Of a stretch of DNA of 64,000 bases, positions 54,835-64,000 are shown in pieces (position 1 is the stretch's first letter; every line of letters starts with the position of its first letter). Where the stretch lies: positions 209,674-273,673 of the forward strand of contig CAVSLM010000003.1 in NCBI GenBank assembly GCA_963728895.1, written 5' to 3'. The position numbers and the translations under genes were made by a program. The notes under the pieces are model-generated. The model had not been told where the DNA came from and ran no database searches. It worked only from the letters and a program-made list of their open reading frames with translations. This DNA is from CAVSLM01 sp963728895 (lineage in GTDB: Bacteria > Pseudomonadota > Gammaproteobacteria > JBBQDK01).

Positions 54835-54858
54835 CCTCACCTTTGGGCGTAGGCAAGC

Positions 54859-55794
54859 ATGGCAAGGTACGTGTATATCTGCTCTGCGGGGCATTCCGGC
54901 TCCACCTTGCTGGATCTGCTTATCGGATCGCATTCACGCATCGCGTCGCTGGGCGAAATCTGGCATCTGTCCAAGAACCTTGCACTCAATACGGAGTGCA
55001 GCTGTGGCGTTGCGGTCCGCGATTGTGTGGTATGGCGCGAGGTTGTGGCGCGCGTCGGTGCGCGCCTCGGCATCGACGTTATGGCGGATCCCTACGCACT
55101 CAACATGGGTCACCCGAAGGCAGCGGTTGTGATCGACCACGGGCACCAGACGCCGTTCTACCTGCTGCGCCGCGGGCTCGTGCTCGGTTTGTACTATCTG
55201 CGTCTGCGTTTCGGGGCGCGCATTCTGGATCCATTGTTACGTTCCGTGGAAGAGGGCATCAGCAACAATTTTCTGGTTTTCGATACCGTACGCGCCGTGC
55301 TGGATGCCGATCTGGTGGTGGATTCCTCCAAATCGTACCTGAAAGGCGTGGGGCTGTATCTGCGTGATTCTCGGCAGGTGCGCATAATTTTGCTCACGCG
55401 GGACGGCCGGGGCGTGTATTGGTCCAATCTCAGACGCAAAGTGCCGCGTCGCCAGGTGGTGGCGGCCTGGAAAAATCAGTATGTGCGTGCACTCCCACTG
55501 ATTCGCCAGCACGTGCGCTCAGAGCATCTGTTGCACGTGAAGTACGAGGACCTGGTTTCCAATCCGGTTGAGGAGCTGAAGCGAATTTGCCGCTTTCTTG
55601 GTGTGGAATATGAGCCCGGAATGGTGGACTTCACCGCCGCGCGCCATCACTCGACCAACGGCAACGACATGCGCTTGTTGCGTTCCTCGGAGATTCGGAT
55701 GGACAGTGCGTGGCAGGAACAGCTGTCCGAAGAGGACTTGGCTTATTTCGAACATCGTGCCGGTGCTCTCAACCGGCAACTTGGATACGAATGA
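54859..55794 (+). CDS. Sulfotransferase family protein
   Basis: 311 residues. The PAPS 5'-phosphosulfate-binding loop is SAGHSGSTLL (9-18), and the 3'-phosphate-binding segment is IILLTRDGRGVYWS. VKYEDLVSNPVEELKRICRF is the usual C-terminal helix. It should transfer sulfate from PAPS to a sugar or other hydroxyl, probably on a surface glycan, given the neighbouring glycosyltransferases. No signal or anchor segment is evident. Intact and 24 bases downstream of an IS91-type end. Confidence 0.85.
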   Translation: MARYVYICSAGHSGSTLLDLLIGSHSRIASLGEIWHLSKNLALNTECSCGVAVRDCVVWREVVARVGARLGIDVMADPYALNMGHPKAAVVIDHGHQTPFYLLRRGLVLGLYYLRLRFGARILDPLLRSVEEGISNNFLVFDTVRAVLDADLVVDSSKSYLKGVGLYLRDSRQVRIILLTRDGRGVYWSNLRRKVPRRQVVAAWKNQYVRALPLIRQHVRSEHLLHVKYEDLVSNPVEELKRICRFLGVEYEPGMVDFTAARHHSTNGNDMRLLRSSEIRMDSAWQEQLSEEDLAYFEHRAGALNRQLGYE

Positions 55795-55978
55795 GACGGG
55801 CCACTGTCCGCTTTGGCGCACAGGATTCCTCGCCAGTGCTCGCCGGGAGTGCGTAGTAACTCGTCACCATGACGCGAGGCTGGTAGGCGCGCGCGGCGTT
55901 TTTGCGGGCTGCAGCGATGCCTATCAGACTTCCGGCGGCCTGACAGAACGCAAATCGCCCCAACCTTGCCGGTCCTGA

Positions 55979-57118
55979 ATGCGCGCGATGAGTATGGCCA
56001 GAAAGAGACTTTGCTTCGTAATGCCTGCCCATTGGAAGGCTTTCATGGGTGGTTCACAGTACCAGGCGAAGTGCATCATTGACGAGTTGTTGGGAATGGA
56101 TCGATATGAAATTTATTATGTTACCCGACGTGCCGATCCAACCTACCAGCCGCAGGAATATAGGGTAATACCTGTATCGAAGTCCACCAAAAAGTCACGG
56201 ATGGGATATTCCGTTGACAGCTTCCGATTGCTCCGCCTCCTGCGCCAGTTACGGCCCGATGTCATCTATCAACGTGTCGCATGCGCCTATACTGGAATCG
56301 CGGCTTATTACGCGAAACATGCCGGTTGCAATATGGTGTGGCACATCGCTCACGATAACGACCTGTCGGTGCAAGGCGCGTCCTTTTCGGGTCCCGTGGT
56401 CAAGCGCATAGAGAATGCGATGATCCGATACGGCATCCGCAACGCGACACGCATCATCGCGCAGACGGCGCATCAAGCGGAACTGCTCGTGACGCACTAC
56501 GGTCGAAACGCAGTCGCTGTCGTGCCGAATCTGCATCCGCTTCCATCGGAAACGATCGATAAGTCCGGATGCGTTACAGTGGTATGGGTGGCAAATTTCA
56601 AGACCTGGAAGCAACCCGAGGTGTTCGTACGGCTCGCCGCCGAACTCGGCGGGATCGGAGGGGTAAGATTTGTCATGGTGGGCGCCCCCCATACCGGAAA
56701 ATCTCCGCGGCTGGACCCGCTGTTGGCACAAATCAACGCCACCCCCGCATTGGAATACGTCGGCCCGAAGAGTCAAGAAGAGGTCAACGAGATTCTGGCC
56801 AAGGCGCATATTTTCGTTAATACCAGCAGATACGAAGGATTCGCCAACACTTTCATTCAAGCCTGGATGCGCCGAGTCCCAGTGGTCAGTCTGCACGTCA
56901 ATCCCGACAATGTATTCGGGACACAGCAAGTAGGCATCCACGCGGGCGACTATGAGGGGCTTAAGAGCGCGGTGATGAGGTTGATCCTCGATGCTCCACA
57001 ACGTGAAGCCTTGGGAGCAGCGGCGCGAGCATATGCTCTGAATCACCATTCGCCGCGCAATGTATGGCGCATTGTTGAGGCATTTGAAGGGGGAGCCACG
57101 ACATCGAGGTCGGCGTGA
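55979..57118 (+). CDS. Glycosyltransferase family 4 protein
   Basis: 379 residues with two GT-B halves: KRLCFVMPAHWKAFMGGSQYQAK at the N-terminus in two pieces, and the nucleotide-sugar side VVWVANFKTWKQPEVFVRLA with the EX7E-type NTSRYEGFANTFIQAWMRRVP. Retaining GT4 enzymes build capsular or O-antigen chains at the cytoplasmic face of the inner membrane. AT-richer than the backbone; 184 bases separate it from the sulfotransferase gene. Sugar specificity unknown. Confidence 0.88.
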   Translation: MRAMSMARKRLCFVMPAHWKAFMGGSQYQAKCIIDELLGMDRYEIYYVTRRADPTYQPQEYRVIPVSKSTKKSRMGYSVDSFRLLRLLRQLRPDVIYQRVACAYTGIAAYYAKHAGCNMVWHIAHDNDLSVQGASFSGPVVKRIENAMIRYGIRNATRIIAQTAHQAELLVTHYGRNAVAVVPNLHPLPSETIDKSGCVTVVWVANFKTWKQPEVFVRLAAELGGIGGVRFVMVGAPHTGKSPRLDPLLAQINATPALEYVGPKSQEEVNEILAKAHIFVNTSRYEGFANTFIQAWMRRVPVVSLHVNPDNVFGTQQVGIHAGDYEGLKSAVMRLILDAPQREALGAAARAYALNHHSPRNVWRIVEAFEGGATTSRSA

Positions 57119-58022
57119 AGTGCATGTGGAAGCACCGACGCCCGGCCGGCATAGAGGACAGCGCTAACCGCATGATAATTGAATGGATTGTGGCAAGTCA
57201 TGATTGACATGCCAAAGTGGGCGCTGAAGACTGCCTGCGTTCTACGCCAGCGCAAGTGGGAAGCTGTTCCGCTGTAGTTGAAGGACGGAGGATGTCGGCG
57301 CGCTGCTGCGGGTCCTGGTTTTTCTATAGTGAAGGTATTCTTGCTGCCTTTCTTGGTATTTTCGTGATTCATCGGCAAGTGGCAGAATAGAGCATCGGAG
57401 TCGGAGGCGTGCGCCAGATCCTGGAATAGCGTGTGGTCGTCACCTGGGACGATGGTTTGGCCGAGCGCGAGAACGGCGGTAAGCAGTGGCCTCAGCAATC
57501 GGGATGATGCACGCCACCCTGCACGCGACGACCTGTGCCGCTTTGTTATTGTGTTCCGACCGCCAAGAGCTGCTGTTCGTCGCCGGAGGCCAAGGTCGTC
57601 GCCATCTTGCAGGCTAAACCTCCTGCTCATACTTATTGGACTGGCATTCGGGGCGAGGTTCCCCGGCGACCTGCGGTCGGCAGCGCCGGCCGGAATGAAT
57701 AGTTCCCATGACCAGCGCCCTCGCTACGGCCGACTCGACGTGGTGCCGGCAGGTTTCTTTCTGCACTGCGAATTGCGCGGGGCCGACCGCAATATGCTGG
57801 CCGCGGCTTGCCCGGGCGGATGACTTGCCGCCGCGACTTGCCGCCGCAGGGAATGGGTATGCTGAACGGCCCCTGTGCGGCGAGGCCGGGACGCTTCATG
57901 CTCACGTGCCGACGCTGCTGGACGTCGGCACGATGCGGCGCCGTCCTCGCCGGACGGTTGCGTGGCCAGGCGTTCGCCCGAGAGATGCGATGTGGCCCGT
58001 TGCCCTGGGGCGGAGGCTAGGT
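57119..58022. other. Decayed stretch between the GT4 genes
   Basis: About 900 bases with many short ORFs on both strands, none with a ribosome binding site or recognisable family. The last 150 bases are weakly similar to the stretch upstream of the first GT pseudogene. Probably remnants of former genes. Confidence 0.45.
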
Positions 58023-58046
58023 GTTGCGTAGATCCGGGAGCACGGC

Positions 58047-59265
58047 TTTAAACATCGCGCTGTTCACCAACAGCTTTCTGCCGCAGATCGGAGGGCGGAG
58101 CTTGTCGTGCATCATCTCGCCCGTGTTTTCACACAGCTCGGACACAAGGCGCGTGTAGTGGGGCCTGGGGGCTGGTGGAAGCTTCGCAATTTGCGCCATC
58201 GTTATCCCGTACATCGTTTTCCGGGCAGAGGGCCCGAGCGAGTGCAGATCGCCGTGCAGTGCTGTGAGCTCTTGTTGGACACAGCACTTTCGGGCTGTGA
58301 TGTCATACACGCTCACAATACCTATCCCGCCGGTTACATAACCACTCTGGTCAAACGGTTTCGCCGGTGCCGTTGGTGATTACTGCGCATGGCGCCGACA
58401 TCCATACGATCCCGGAACTCGGGCACGGCATTCGTCTCGACCCGGTTATCGATGCACGCGTCAAGCGGGCACTTCGCAGCGCCGAGCTCGCTCACCGCTC
58501 ATCAGTGCCGCCGTAGAGCACTCGTATCTCAGTGCGGGCGCCGCGCAGGAGCGCATCCGTCGCATTCCCAATGGGGTGGACCTGGAGCGATTTCGGTGTG
58601 CGGCACGGCGGGATGCGCGTTCGTGGCTCGGTGTGCCGCCTGATGCCCGCCTGATACTCACCGTCGGCAATTATCACCCGCGCAAAGGCCAGGAGGTGCT
58701 GATTCGCGCCATGCCAGCGGTTCTGGCGCGGGAGCCGCGCGCCCGCCTCGTAATCGTCGGACGCACCGGCCCGGACCACGATGCGCGCCGGGCGTTGGTC
58801 TGCGGACTTCGGGCGTTGCGCATGCCGTGGTGCATACCGGCCCAATTCCGTTTCCTGGGGTGGTGGTGGATGGGGGGAAGATCGGCTAGCAGTATCTGTA
58901 CAGTAGCAGTGAGCTGTATGTCTCGGCTGGAATCGATGAGGCTGCCGAGGGACTTCTCTGGCGTTGCTCGATGGCATGGCGGCACGGCTGCCGGTGGTGG
59001 CCACGAGCATCTCGGGCAACTGCGAATCGTCGCCGACGGTGTCAATGGCGTGCTGGTTGCGCCTCCGATCCGCAGGCGCTTGGCTTGGGTGTGCTGAGCA
59101 TCCTGGGTGACGCGCAATTGCGCGCGCGGCTGGCGGCAGGTGCTTCGCGCGTGGCCGATGGCTACGACTGGGCGGAAATTGCCCGCCGCTATTTGGAAGT
59201 GTACGAAGAGGCGTTGCGGTTGCGGTCCGCGACCCGACAGCGTGAGCGTACGGGAGCCGGTATTT
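58047..59265 (+). pseudogene. Glycosyltransferase (GT4), full-length but frameshifted
   Basis: The N-terminus AFFVNSFLPQIGG-like segment begins without a start codon (TTT where the sister gene has GTG). Pieces in successive frames follow the family order: HLARVFTQLGHKARVVGPGGWW, then DVIHAHNTYPAGY, then VITAHGADIHTIPELGHG, IPNGVDLERF, LILTVGNYHPRKGQEVLIRA, LVIVGRTGPDHD, and finally LRARLAAGASRVADGYDWAE. At least five frame changes are needed. All blocks of a GT4 enzyme are still present, so the damage is recent or is sequence error. Confidence 0.75.
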
Positions 59266-60078
59266 ATGGCAGTTCCACCTGCGCGCCGACCACCGGTGCG
59301 CAATTGGCCGGAGTTTGCGCGCTACGTGCGTGTTCACGGTTGTGAGCTGCTGTCGCAGCTGCATCGTTTTCCGAATTCTGTCCTCGTGGCCGGTTGTCAA
59401 CGTTCCGGCACCACCATACCTTCGCGGTGGATCAGCGCGAGCGAGGGCATGGTCAATTTCTGGGTATGGCGGGACGACGAGCTCGATGCGGCGCTGATCT
59501 TGTCGGGTTATGTCGCCCACGAGCCGCGCGGACGCTACTGTTTCCAGACCACCTACTTAAACGAATGCGCCGGTGAGTATCTGAAGAAAAAAACCGATCA
59601 CCGAATCGTATGGGTGCTACGCAATCCTTATTCGGTGGTCTGTTCGCTGCTATACCACTGGAGAAGATTCGCGTTCAACGAGCTTTCGCGGCGTGCGGGG
59701 CCGCGCTGCTGGAGCCGCCAGAGCGCATCCGGTATCAGCGCTTCGGGCGTTTCGCGTTGCCGCGGCTGCGACGCGCTTGCCTGTCATACAACGCCAAGAC
59801 TTCGCAGGTGCTGGAACTCATGCACGCGCTGGGACCCGAACGCGTAATGGTGGTGGATTACGAAGATATGGTTCTCGAAGCGTAAGGGAACGCGTATTGC
59901 CCGCGGAATCTACCGTTTCATCGATCTCGCGTACCGTCCTGAGTACGGGGCCGCAATCCGCGACGCCAGCATCTCCAAGGCCAATCGACTGTCCGCCGCA
60001 CAGCGCGAACAGATCCGACGGTATTGCGCCGGAGACCTATCGACACGTGCGTCGTTCGCAGGTCTGCGATCTCTTTGA
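59266..60078 (+). pseudogene. Sulfotransferase, two frameshifts
   Basis: The ATG at 59266 opens a frame with VLVAGCQRSGTT (PAPS loop) and RIVWVLRNPYSVVCSLLYHW. Near 59690 it passes to another frame (ERIRYQRFGRFALPRLRRA, ELMHALGPERVMVVDYEDMVLE), and near 59885 back to the first (RGIYRFIDLAYRPEYG, LSAAQREQIRRYCAGDL) before TGA at 60076. Two nearly compensating indels are enough to explain it. It is not closely similar to the intact sulfotransferase at 54.9 kb. Confidence 0.75.
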
Positions 60079-60247
60079 ATCCGGCACCACCTTCCACCAA
60101 CCGTCCGGCCAGCGTGTGCCGCAGAATGTGCGTCCCTCGGATCCGATCCAGAGGTCCGCAGCTTTTAGCCGCATAATGTGTTGGACGAGCCCGCCGCTGC
60201 GCCGAGACGGACTATTTATAAGCAAATATCTTTTTGGGAGTTTGCGG

Positions 60248-60279
60248 TGCCGGAGCGCTCGGTCCGGCAGGGACTTTTT
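60248..60279 (+). terminator. Hairpin with T-run: possible terminator or IS91 end hairpin
   Basis: TGCCGGA (60248-60254) pairs exactly with TCCGGCA (60263-60269) around an eight-base loop, and GGGAC-TTTTT follows (60271-60279). It could end transcription from the sulfotransferase side. It also lies just beyond the 3' end of the minus-strand IS91-type transposase, where such elements carry a terminal hairpin. Confidence 0.35.
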
Positions 60280-60324
60280 GCGAGGCGAGCGCAGGCCTTG
60301 GCCTTGTGGAAGGCCAATTTCAAA

Positions 60325-61439
60325 TCAACGTGCTGGCATTGGAAGGAGTGGGTCTCCTGTGCGGGTGAGTGGAAGTCGTGGCACTGGTCGGCGGCTATCC
60401 GGATCGACTGGCAGGCAGCACGGCGGCAAGCTGCATGGGCGGCGACAGATCGGGCAGTGCACGGGCGGCCTTGGTTTCGGTGCCGCGGCGTCAATCATCA
60501 CCCGTAGTGCGAGTTGCACCACGGCCAGCAAGCGCCTGGCGTTGCCATGCAGGAAGCCGTAGTCGCGCACGCGGCGAAAGCCCTTGGGCAGGACGTGTTG
60601 CGGGACCAGCCACAGGAAGTCTTCGCCGGGGAGGGTGCGGGATCGGGTTTCGCCGCTCGCCCCTTCGCGGTAGCGGAATGTCACCTGGCCATCGCGCTCG
60701 GCGAGGAGGTTGGATTCGCCGATCACGCCGCGGTAGAGATAACGGGACAGATATTCGAGGGCGGGTTTGCCCTTGCCGACGTGCCTACAGTCGACCACCC
60801 ATCGTTCGGGCAAGCCGGCGGGGAGCGGCAGCCCTTCGGCTTTGATGGCCGCGAGGAGGCGGGCACGGAACACCTTGGGCAGGGCAAATTCGTTGAACAG
60901 GTACTTGCCCTTGGCTTTCTTCCATTGCCTTCGGCCCCGGTCCACCGCGCCACCGGGCACGATGACATGGCAATGCGGATGATAATCCAGCCGTCGCGAG
61001 TGGGTGTGTAGCACGGCCGTCATGCCCATCTCGCTGCCGAGGGGTTTGGCGTTGAGCCGAAGTCCTTCAGCGTGCCGGCGGCGGTGGCGAGCAGGAGGTG
61101 GTACAGGCGTTGCTGATGGCGCCAGGCCAACTCCCTGAGCTCATAGGGCAAGGTGAAGGTTACCAGGAAGTACTCGACTGGCAGGAGCTTCGCGCTCTGA
61201 CGTTGCAGCCACTGGGTGGTCTCGTGATTCTGGCACTGCGGGCAGCTGCGATGACCGCAGGAGCGCGGGTGTCGGAGCTGCTGCGCACAATCGTCACAGG
61301 TCCACAGCACCTCGCCGGCATCCGGCGTGCGGCAGCGCTTCATGGCCTCGAGGGCGCGGATCTGCCCGGGTAGCACGCGGTGCTGGTACTTGGCCTTGAA
61401 GGTCGTTTCGTAGTGTTCAATGATGGCGGCAAGCTTCAT
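60325..61439 (-). pseudogene. IS91-family (Y2/HUH) transposase, single frameshift
   Basis: The first frame (61439 to about 61030) has the zinc-finger start RTPDAGEVLWTCDDCAQQLR and RSCGHRSCPQCQN, then FLVTFTLPYELRELAW. Near 61040 one base appears lost (LKDFGSTPN where LKDFGLNAKPLGSEMG is expected), and the second frame starts MGMTAVLHTHSRRL with the HUH-type DYHPHCHVIVPGG, then YLSRYLYRGVIGE. The C-terminal CPICRRP cysteines are present. The coding order, an upstream tyrosine recombinase then transposase, matches IS91-type elements. Confidence 0.8.
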
Positions 61440-61441
61440 GG

Positions 61442-61629
61442 TCAGCGCCTGCGCAGATCGATTTGCAGGGCGTTGACCACGCGGTTGATGAGGGCCGCGG
61501 CCTCGAGTTCGGTGGCCTCGGTCAGGCGGGCGTAGCGGGCGGTGGTGGTGGGGCTGGCGTGGCCGAGCAGCGCTTGGATGTGGCGCAGGCTCAGGCCTTG
61601 TTCGAGCAGATGCGTGGCGAAGCTGTGGC
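61442..61629 (-). pseudogene. Tyrosine recombinase C-terminal fragment (IS91-associated)
   Basis: About 60 codons: HSFATHLLEQGLSLRHIQAL then LGHASPTTTARYARLTEA, the H-x-x-R/H and catalytic-Tyr region of tyrosine recombinases. IS91-type elements carry such a gene upstream of the transposase. Homology starts exactly at the conserved RH of box II, inside the palindrome; everything N-terminal is missing. The stop is three bases from the transposase ATG. Confidence 0.7.
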
Positions 61630-61659
61630 GCCTATGTCGCCGGCGACATAGGCGCCACA
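61624..61659. repeat. Perfect 36-bp palindrome at an integrase-integrase junction
   Basis: Each 18-base half reads TGTGGCGCCTATGTCGCC from its outer end, and the two halves are exact inverse complements with no loop. The outer seven bases of each half belong to the codons of the RH motif of the two integrase fragments. The central GGCGACATAG-type part belongs to neither gene family. Confidence 0.85.
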
Positions 61660-61823
61660 CCACCGCCATTTACCTACTCAAGGCCGGCGTCGACTTCGCC
61701 ACCATCAGCCAGTGGCTGGGTCACGCCAGTCTGAACACGACAATGCGTTACGCACGAGCCGATATCGATCTCAAGCGCCAAGCACTCGCGCAGGTCTTCC
61801 CCGAAGTTCTCGCGCGCCCCTAA
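61653..61823 (+). pseudogene. Tyrosine recombinase C-terminal fragment, opposite strand
   Basis: About 56 codons: HTTAIYLLKAGVDFATISQW then LGHASLNTTMRYARADIDLK, the C-terminal part of a different tyrosine integrase, ending in a normal stop. Like the minus-strand fragment it begins at the conserved RH, within the palindrome. The N-terminal two thirds are absent. Confidence 0.7.
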
Positions 61824-62203
61824 AGGCGGCGCATACCTGCTCAACGGGGGAGAGCTTAGCAGTTGGTTGCGTCGTCTCTGACCGCGGTTACGTGGAGTAT
61901 GCCCACACGCATCTGAGCACTGTCTGGTTCCCATCGGCCCATGCTCCACATAAGGATCCGCGAAACAATAAATCCAGTGGTTTGATCGCCAGAGGCGCCT
62001 TTTTGGCAAAGCCCAATTTTTCTCCGCCTCGATTGCTACCGCCCCCTTGGCCTAACCCGAAGTTCTTTGGCAGTTTCCCGTTAAGTTGGAGTGAAAGCCG
62101 TGAAGGGATAACAGCTTGTATGGGTTATTCGTGGTGGTGCGGGTTTGTTATGTAGCCATGTATTTAGTTGCATTCCACGTGCAGAGAGGTACAATACCGG
62201 TCC
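61824..62203. other. Gap between integrase fragment and IS1634-type element
   Basis: 380 bases, somewhat AT-rich, with no supported gene. The IS1634-type left end should lie in the last 100 bases; I could not match it confidently to a right end after 63922. Confidence 0.4.
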
Positions 62204-63922
62204 ATGCACATCGACATCGTCCCGAATCGGAGCTCGCGCCCCGCCTACCTGCTGCGCGAGTCCTACCGGGAGGGCAAGAAAGTCCGCAAGCGCACGTTGG
62301 CCAATCTTTCTTCGTTGTCGGATGCGCAGTTGATGGCGATTCGCGCGGTGCTGCAGGGGCGCGCGCTGGCGCCGGTCGATGCGCTGTTCGAGATCGCCTC
62401 GTCGCGCGCCCACGGTCACGTGCAGGCCGTCAACGTAGCCATGTCCAAGCTGGGCATGGCGGGATTGCTCGGTTCGCGACGCCGTCTCCGGCAGCGCGAG
62501 CCGCGTCCTGGCGATGGTCGCCGCCCGCATCGTGGCGCCGCACACCAAGCTCGCCACCACGCGCTGGTGGCACACGAGCACGCTGGCCGAGGACTTCGGG
62601 GTGGGCGATGCCGAGCGAGGACGACCTCTACGCGGCCATGGACTGGCTGCTCGAGCGCCAGGATGCGCATCGAGACGAAGCTTGCCGCCCGGCACCTCAG
62701 ACGCCAGCGGCCTGGTGCTCTACGACCTGACCTCGAGCTACTTCGAGGGCACCACCTGTCCGCTGGCGACGCTCGGCTACAGCCGCGACGGCAAGAAGGG
62801 CAAGCTGCAGGTCAACTACGGCCTGCTGACCGATGCGCGGGGCTGTCCGGTGGCGGTGTCGGTGCTACGAGGGCAACACGGCCGATTCCGCGACGCTGCT
62901 GCCCGAAGTCGAGCGGCTGCGCAAGGACTTCGGCGTGCGAGCACCTGGTGATGGTCGGCGACCGCGGCATGATCTCGCACAAGGCCATCGAGCAGCTACG
63001 CCAGGAGGAAGGGGTCGACTGGATCACGGCGCTGAAGAGCGGCTCGATCCGCGCCCTGCTCGAGCAGGGGCACCTGCAGCTGGATCTGTTCGACGAGCGC
63101 GATCTGTTCGAGCTCACCCACCCCGACTACCCCGGCGAGCGCCTGGTGGCCTGCCGCAACCCGGAACTGGCCAAGCTGCGCGCCCACAAGCGCGAGGACT
63201 TGCTGGCGGCGACGGAGAGAAGCCTGCACAAGGATGCGCGTCATCGGTCGCGGCCGGGCGCTTGCGCGGGCAGGACAAGATCGGCGTGCGCGTGGGCAAG
63301 GTGATCAACCAGTACAAGGTCGCCAAGCACTTCGAGCTGTCGATCGGCGAGCACACCTTCGCCTTCCAGCGCAAAGCCGACAGCATCGGTGCCGAAGCGG
63401 CGCTCGACGGGCTCTACGTCATCCGCACCCGGTCTCAGCCGCAGCGCATGGACGCTGCCGAGTGCGTGCGCAACTACAAGTCGCTGGCACAGGTCGAGCG
63501 CGCCTTCCGCACCCTGAAGACCATCGACCTGAAGGTCCGGCCCATCCATCACCGCCTCGCCGATCGGGTGCGCGCGCACATCTTCCTGTGCATGCTCGCC
63601 TACTACGTCGAGTGGCACATGCGCGAGGCCTGGCGCGAGCTGATGTTTGCCGATGAAGATCAGGCGGGCAAGGCCACGCGCGCACCCCGTCAAGCCCGCC
63701 CGGCGATCCGAGCGCGCCTTGCGCAAAGTCGCCACGCACGCGCTCGAGGACGGCTCGCCCGCACACAGCTTCTGCACACTGCTCGCCGACCTCGCCACCA
63801 TCGTGCGCAACACCTGCCGCGCGCCCCATGCAGCGCACGACGCGCCCACCTTCCAGATCACCACCAACGCCAGCCCCACTCAGCAGCGCGCCCTCGATCT
63901 GGTCAGCCAAATCCGCGTGTAG
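62204..63922 (+). mobile_element. IS1634-family DDE transposase with many frameshifts
   Basis: The ATG at 62204 starts MHIDIVPNRSSRPAYLLRES, then KRTLANLSSLSDAQL, typical of IS1634-type (IS4-like) transposases. The rest is complete but split among three frames: RIVAPHTKLATTRWW, DDLYAAMDWLLERQD, LVLYDLTSSYFEGTTCPLA, EGNTADSATLLPEVERLRK, VMVGDRGMISHKAIEQLR, KVINQYKVAKHFEL, LAQVERAFRTLKTIDLKVRP and HSFCTLLADLATIVR. At least seven frame changes are needed. The DDE aspartates and glutamate appear in place. A complete protein cannot be made as written. Confidence 0.8.
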
Positions 63923-63973
63923 CCAGAACGCTGCACCTCGAATTCAAGCCATCCGCTTGAATCAACGAGAGAT

Positions 63974-64000
63974 ATGCTCATGGGTGAACGAAAGAACTTC
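63974..64000 (+). CDS. Possible start of a next gene, cut by window end
   Basis: ATG at 63974 or 63980 after the purine run CGAGAGA, then MGERKNF before the window ends. Such a start is seen in some IS3-type OrfA proteins, but seven codons are not enough to decide. Confidence 0.2.

Noticed and set aside
57043..57630. 195-codon minus-strand frame in the gene-poor island stretch
   Set aside because: It overlaps the end of the intact GT4 gene, lacks a ribosome binding site and matches no family I recognise.
51301..61823. A single composite transposon spanning the glycan island
   Set aside because: The flanking elements belong to different families (ISNCY, IS91-type, IS1634), and no matching pair of ends bounds the region.

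Overview
The window reads as chromosomal DNA of a GC-rich gammaproteobacterium, probably from an environmental lineage near Chromatiales or Acidiferrobacterales. That placement is inferred from gene content (a long HrpA helicase, a RimB-RimK pair, PEP-CTERM proteins, a LapG-like protease, a Pat-type acetyltransferase and YgiQ) and is not proven. I found no rRNA, tRNA or CRISPR array.

Region 1 (1-27 kb) is mostly ordinary chromosome. It holds a truncated dynamin-like GTPase, an enolase, a PEP-CTERM protein, a CoA-ligase/GNAT acetyltransferase divergent from a polyphosphate kinase 2, a radical SAM protein with a CCAEP tail next to a one-cysteine thioredoxin-TPR protein, a YgjP-like metallopeptidase, a YbaK-HDOD protein, a NERD protein followed by a scar of two gene remnants, a universal stress protein and YgiQ. 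From 17.3 to 24.8 kb lies an envelope/surface block: a degenerate HD-GYP membrane protein overlapping a LapG-like protease, a divergent Slam-like outer-membrane protein with a candidate cargo, a second PEP-CTERM protein and an L,D-transpeptidase.

Region 2 (27-50 kb) carries hrpA, corA, an S9 peptidase preceded by a tiny overlapping ORF, a nitroreductase, an exported protein of unknown function, an EamA transporter, an MBL hydrolase, a response regulator with a degenerate GGDEF domain and an orphan Xre/MbcA/ParS-type antitoxin. It also holds an ECF sigma factor/anti-sigma/lytic transglycosylase operon in which the anti-sigma factor carries a DsrE-like domain, a KefB-type antiporter, rimB-rimK, a MoaD-like protein without the C-terminal Gly-Gly, and a ferritin-VIT1 protein.

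Region 3 (50.8-64 kb) is an accessory glycan island that is heavily rearranged. Two related glycosyltransferase genes are broken: one is interrupted by an ISNCY-type element, the other is frameshifted. Between them lie an intact GT61 glycosyltransferase, an intact sulfotransferase and an intact GT4 glycosyltransferase. Two IS91-type 3' ends stop at the same nucleotide string, shortly upstream of the GT61 gene and of the sulfotransferase gene. A frameshifted sulfotransferase, a frameshifted IS91-type transposase, two integrase fragments meeting at a perfect 36-bp palindrome and an IS1634-type transposase with many frameshifts complete the region.

A dispersed non-coding repeat family (about 135-255 bp, ends resembling TAGCCCGGAAATCTCACC) recurs at 4.2, 8.0, 26.1, 31.1 and 46.9 kb. 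Several copies begin or end exactly at a gene's stop codon, which is the least expected structural signal in the conserved part of the window.
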